A DNA stretch of 64,000 nt from positions 186,001-250,000 of the forward strand of contig CAZJBS010000003.1 of assembly GCA_964544475.1 (NCBI GenBank), written 5' to 3'. How positions within the stretch are numbered: the first letter of the stretch is position 1; each line of letters opens with the position of its first letter. A program made the position numbers and the translations under genes. This DNA comes from CAZJBS01 sp964544475 (lineage in GTDB: Bacteria; CLD3; SB21). Positions 63,254 to 64,000 of the stretch are shown here, piece by piece. The notes below the pieces were generated by a model that did not search any database, was not told where the DNA came from, and saw nothing but the letters and a program-made list of their open reading frames with translations.

Positions 63254-64000
63254 TCATTTGTTAGCGTCATCATACATCCCCATTACTTCTTCCTTATAAT
63301 TCGGATTTCCGCCGCCGTTGTATTTCCGGACAGCATGATTCCATGTCCCATTCTTATTGCCCCAATTCATCTTACCCTTGTCGTCGGATGTCATTCCTTT
63401 TAAATAAAGCCACTTGATGCTCGCTTTAATACTCGCATTCGGAGTCATTGTCTGACTTTGAGTCAATCCGACGCGGGTTTTTTCTGTGGCCCAGTCTCCT
63501 GAGTTATTGACTTGCATAACGTCGGTTGTGCCCGTGCCAGCGCCTTCTGTGTAAGTTCCGGCTTTCGACTCTTCAAGAGCCATTGCTTTCACTAGAGTAG
63601 GATCAAGAGCATTTGGCATATCCGCATTTTCAGCAAGGCTGTGAAAATCTGATGGTGTTGGCAAACTTCCGGGATCATTTGCTAGCTGTTGATTGAAAAG
63701 AAATGTATTAGCGGCAATATCATAATCATACGTTTGATACTTCGCGTCTTCATAGCCAGGAATTGCTTTTGGCATCGCGGCTTGCATAAACGAACCGTTT
63801 ACGCCGGAAACTTCGGAACTCACCGATCCAGATGTTCCTTCTGCAACGCGCACATACGTTTCAAAACGTTTGTCACTCGCCATTCGATTTATCTCGTTGC
63901 CTTGATCATCAAAATAGACAACGTCTAGACCATTAGGGTCAACGAACGATATTGGATTGCTAGCAGCGTAATTGTATGGAGTTAATGAAGGATATTTCCC
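63254..64000 (-). CDS. Rhs protein C-terminus with lytic-transglycosylase-like tip (cassette F, cut by window edge)
   Basis: The frame is open to the right edge. It begins with the Rhs core end (K-Y-P-S-L-T-P-Y-N-Y-A-A-S-N-P and D-P-N-G-L-D) and continues into a tip of about 225 residues. The tip resembles soluble lytic transglycosylases: L-D-P-T-L-V-K-A-M-A-L-E-E-S, where a Glu would be catalytic, then G-T-T-D-V-M-Q-V-N-N and a final A-V-R-K-Y-N-G-G-G. Such domains cleave peptidoglycan glycan strands. Whether the upstream part is a full-length Rhs gene cannot be seen. An exported immunity protein gene follows directly. Confidence 0.75.
   Translation of the reverse strand, partial: GKYPSLTPYNYAASNPISFVDPNGLDVVYFDDQGNEINRMASDKRFETYVRVAEGTSGSVSSEVSGVNGSFMQAAMPKAIPGYEDAKYQTYDYDIAANTFLFNQQLANDPGSLPTPSDFHSLAENADMPNALDPTLVKAMALEESKAGTYTEGAGTGTTDVMQVNNSGDWATEKTRVGLTQSQTMTPNASIKASIKWLYLKGMTSDDKGKMNWGNKNGTWNHAVRKYNGGGNPNYKEEVMGMYDDANK

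Overview
The window looks like chromosomal DNA of an uncultivated member of the Fibrobacterota-Chlorobiota-Bacteroidota (FCB) superphylum, perhaps close to KSB1 or Calditrichota. The evidence is a secreted protease ending in a type IX secretion (Por) sorting domain with an N-Y-P-N-P-F-N-P block, a PorV/PorQ-like outer-membrane barrel, a FadL/OmpP1 barrel, Lol-type transport genes and a BatA-like protein. No rRNA, tRNA or CRISPR was seen, so the placement is inference.

Positions 1-44200 are core chromosome with long, tightly spaced operons. Plus strand 2-12999: secDF, a STAS anti-sigma antagonist, cutA, ribD, a LysE-like exporter, a HAD phosphatase, a DUF58 protein, a response regulator, a large Hpt-domain phosphorelay protein and a beta-helix/TonB-type envelope protein. 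A GbsR-type regulator and a polyprenyl synthase run on the minus strand within this stretch (2204-3797). Minus strand 13158-23792: a GDSL-type lipoprotein, a FadL barrel, a zinc peptidase, a HATPase-SpoIIE phosphatase-HTH fusion, a PorV-TPR protein and HflX. Plus strand 23907-42866: a LEA-like lipoprotein, a DUF2130 protein, dGTPase, an AddA/AddB-like recombination nuclease pair with a neighbouring coiled-coil CxxC protein, a Lol-type ABC exporter, a BatA-like protein and the Por-secreted zinc protease. A rhodanese and an aldose epimerase on the minus strand close this part.

Positions 44200-64000 are an accessory island that looks more AT-rich by eye. It holds six Rhs C-terminal toxin tips on the minus strand, each followed at once by a small gene that is probably its immunity gene. 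Most of the Rhs genes are orphan fragments that start inside the conserved core. Recognisable tips are a HET-C/phospholipase-C-like domain (E, with an in-frame TGA), an NlpC/P60 peptidase (B) and a lytic-transglycosylase-like domain (F, running off the window). Two more (A and D) are glycine-rich and hydrophobic and are each paired with an RDD-like membrane protein. One (C) is unrecognised and is paired with a TolB-like beta-propeller lipoprotein. Where the target can be guessed, the place of the immunity protein fits: exported lipoproteins for peptidoglycan-cutting tips, membrane proteins for membrane-directed tips.

The array is split by a compact element (56373-61749). It encodes two tandem tyrosine recombinases, a CHC2-TOPRIM primase fused to a P-loop ATPase, and a divergent XRE regulator. 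A cluster of ACAACTG repeats at roughly helical spacing lies between the primase and the recombinases. A consensus TTGACA-N17-TATAAT promoter drives the primase, and the XRE gene appears to be leaderless. Related composite repeats lie at the island end (R1), between cassettes (R2) and on both sides of the element in opposite orientation (R4 and R3). The best candidate for an undescribed system is this combination: a recombinase/primase element sitting inside a reservoir of swappable Rhs toxin-immunity cassettes separated by shared repeats.
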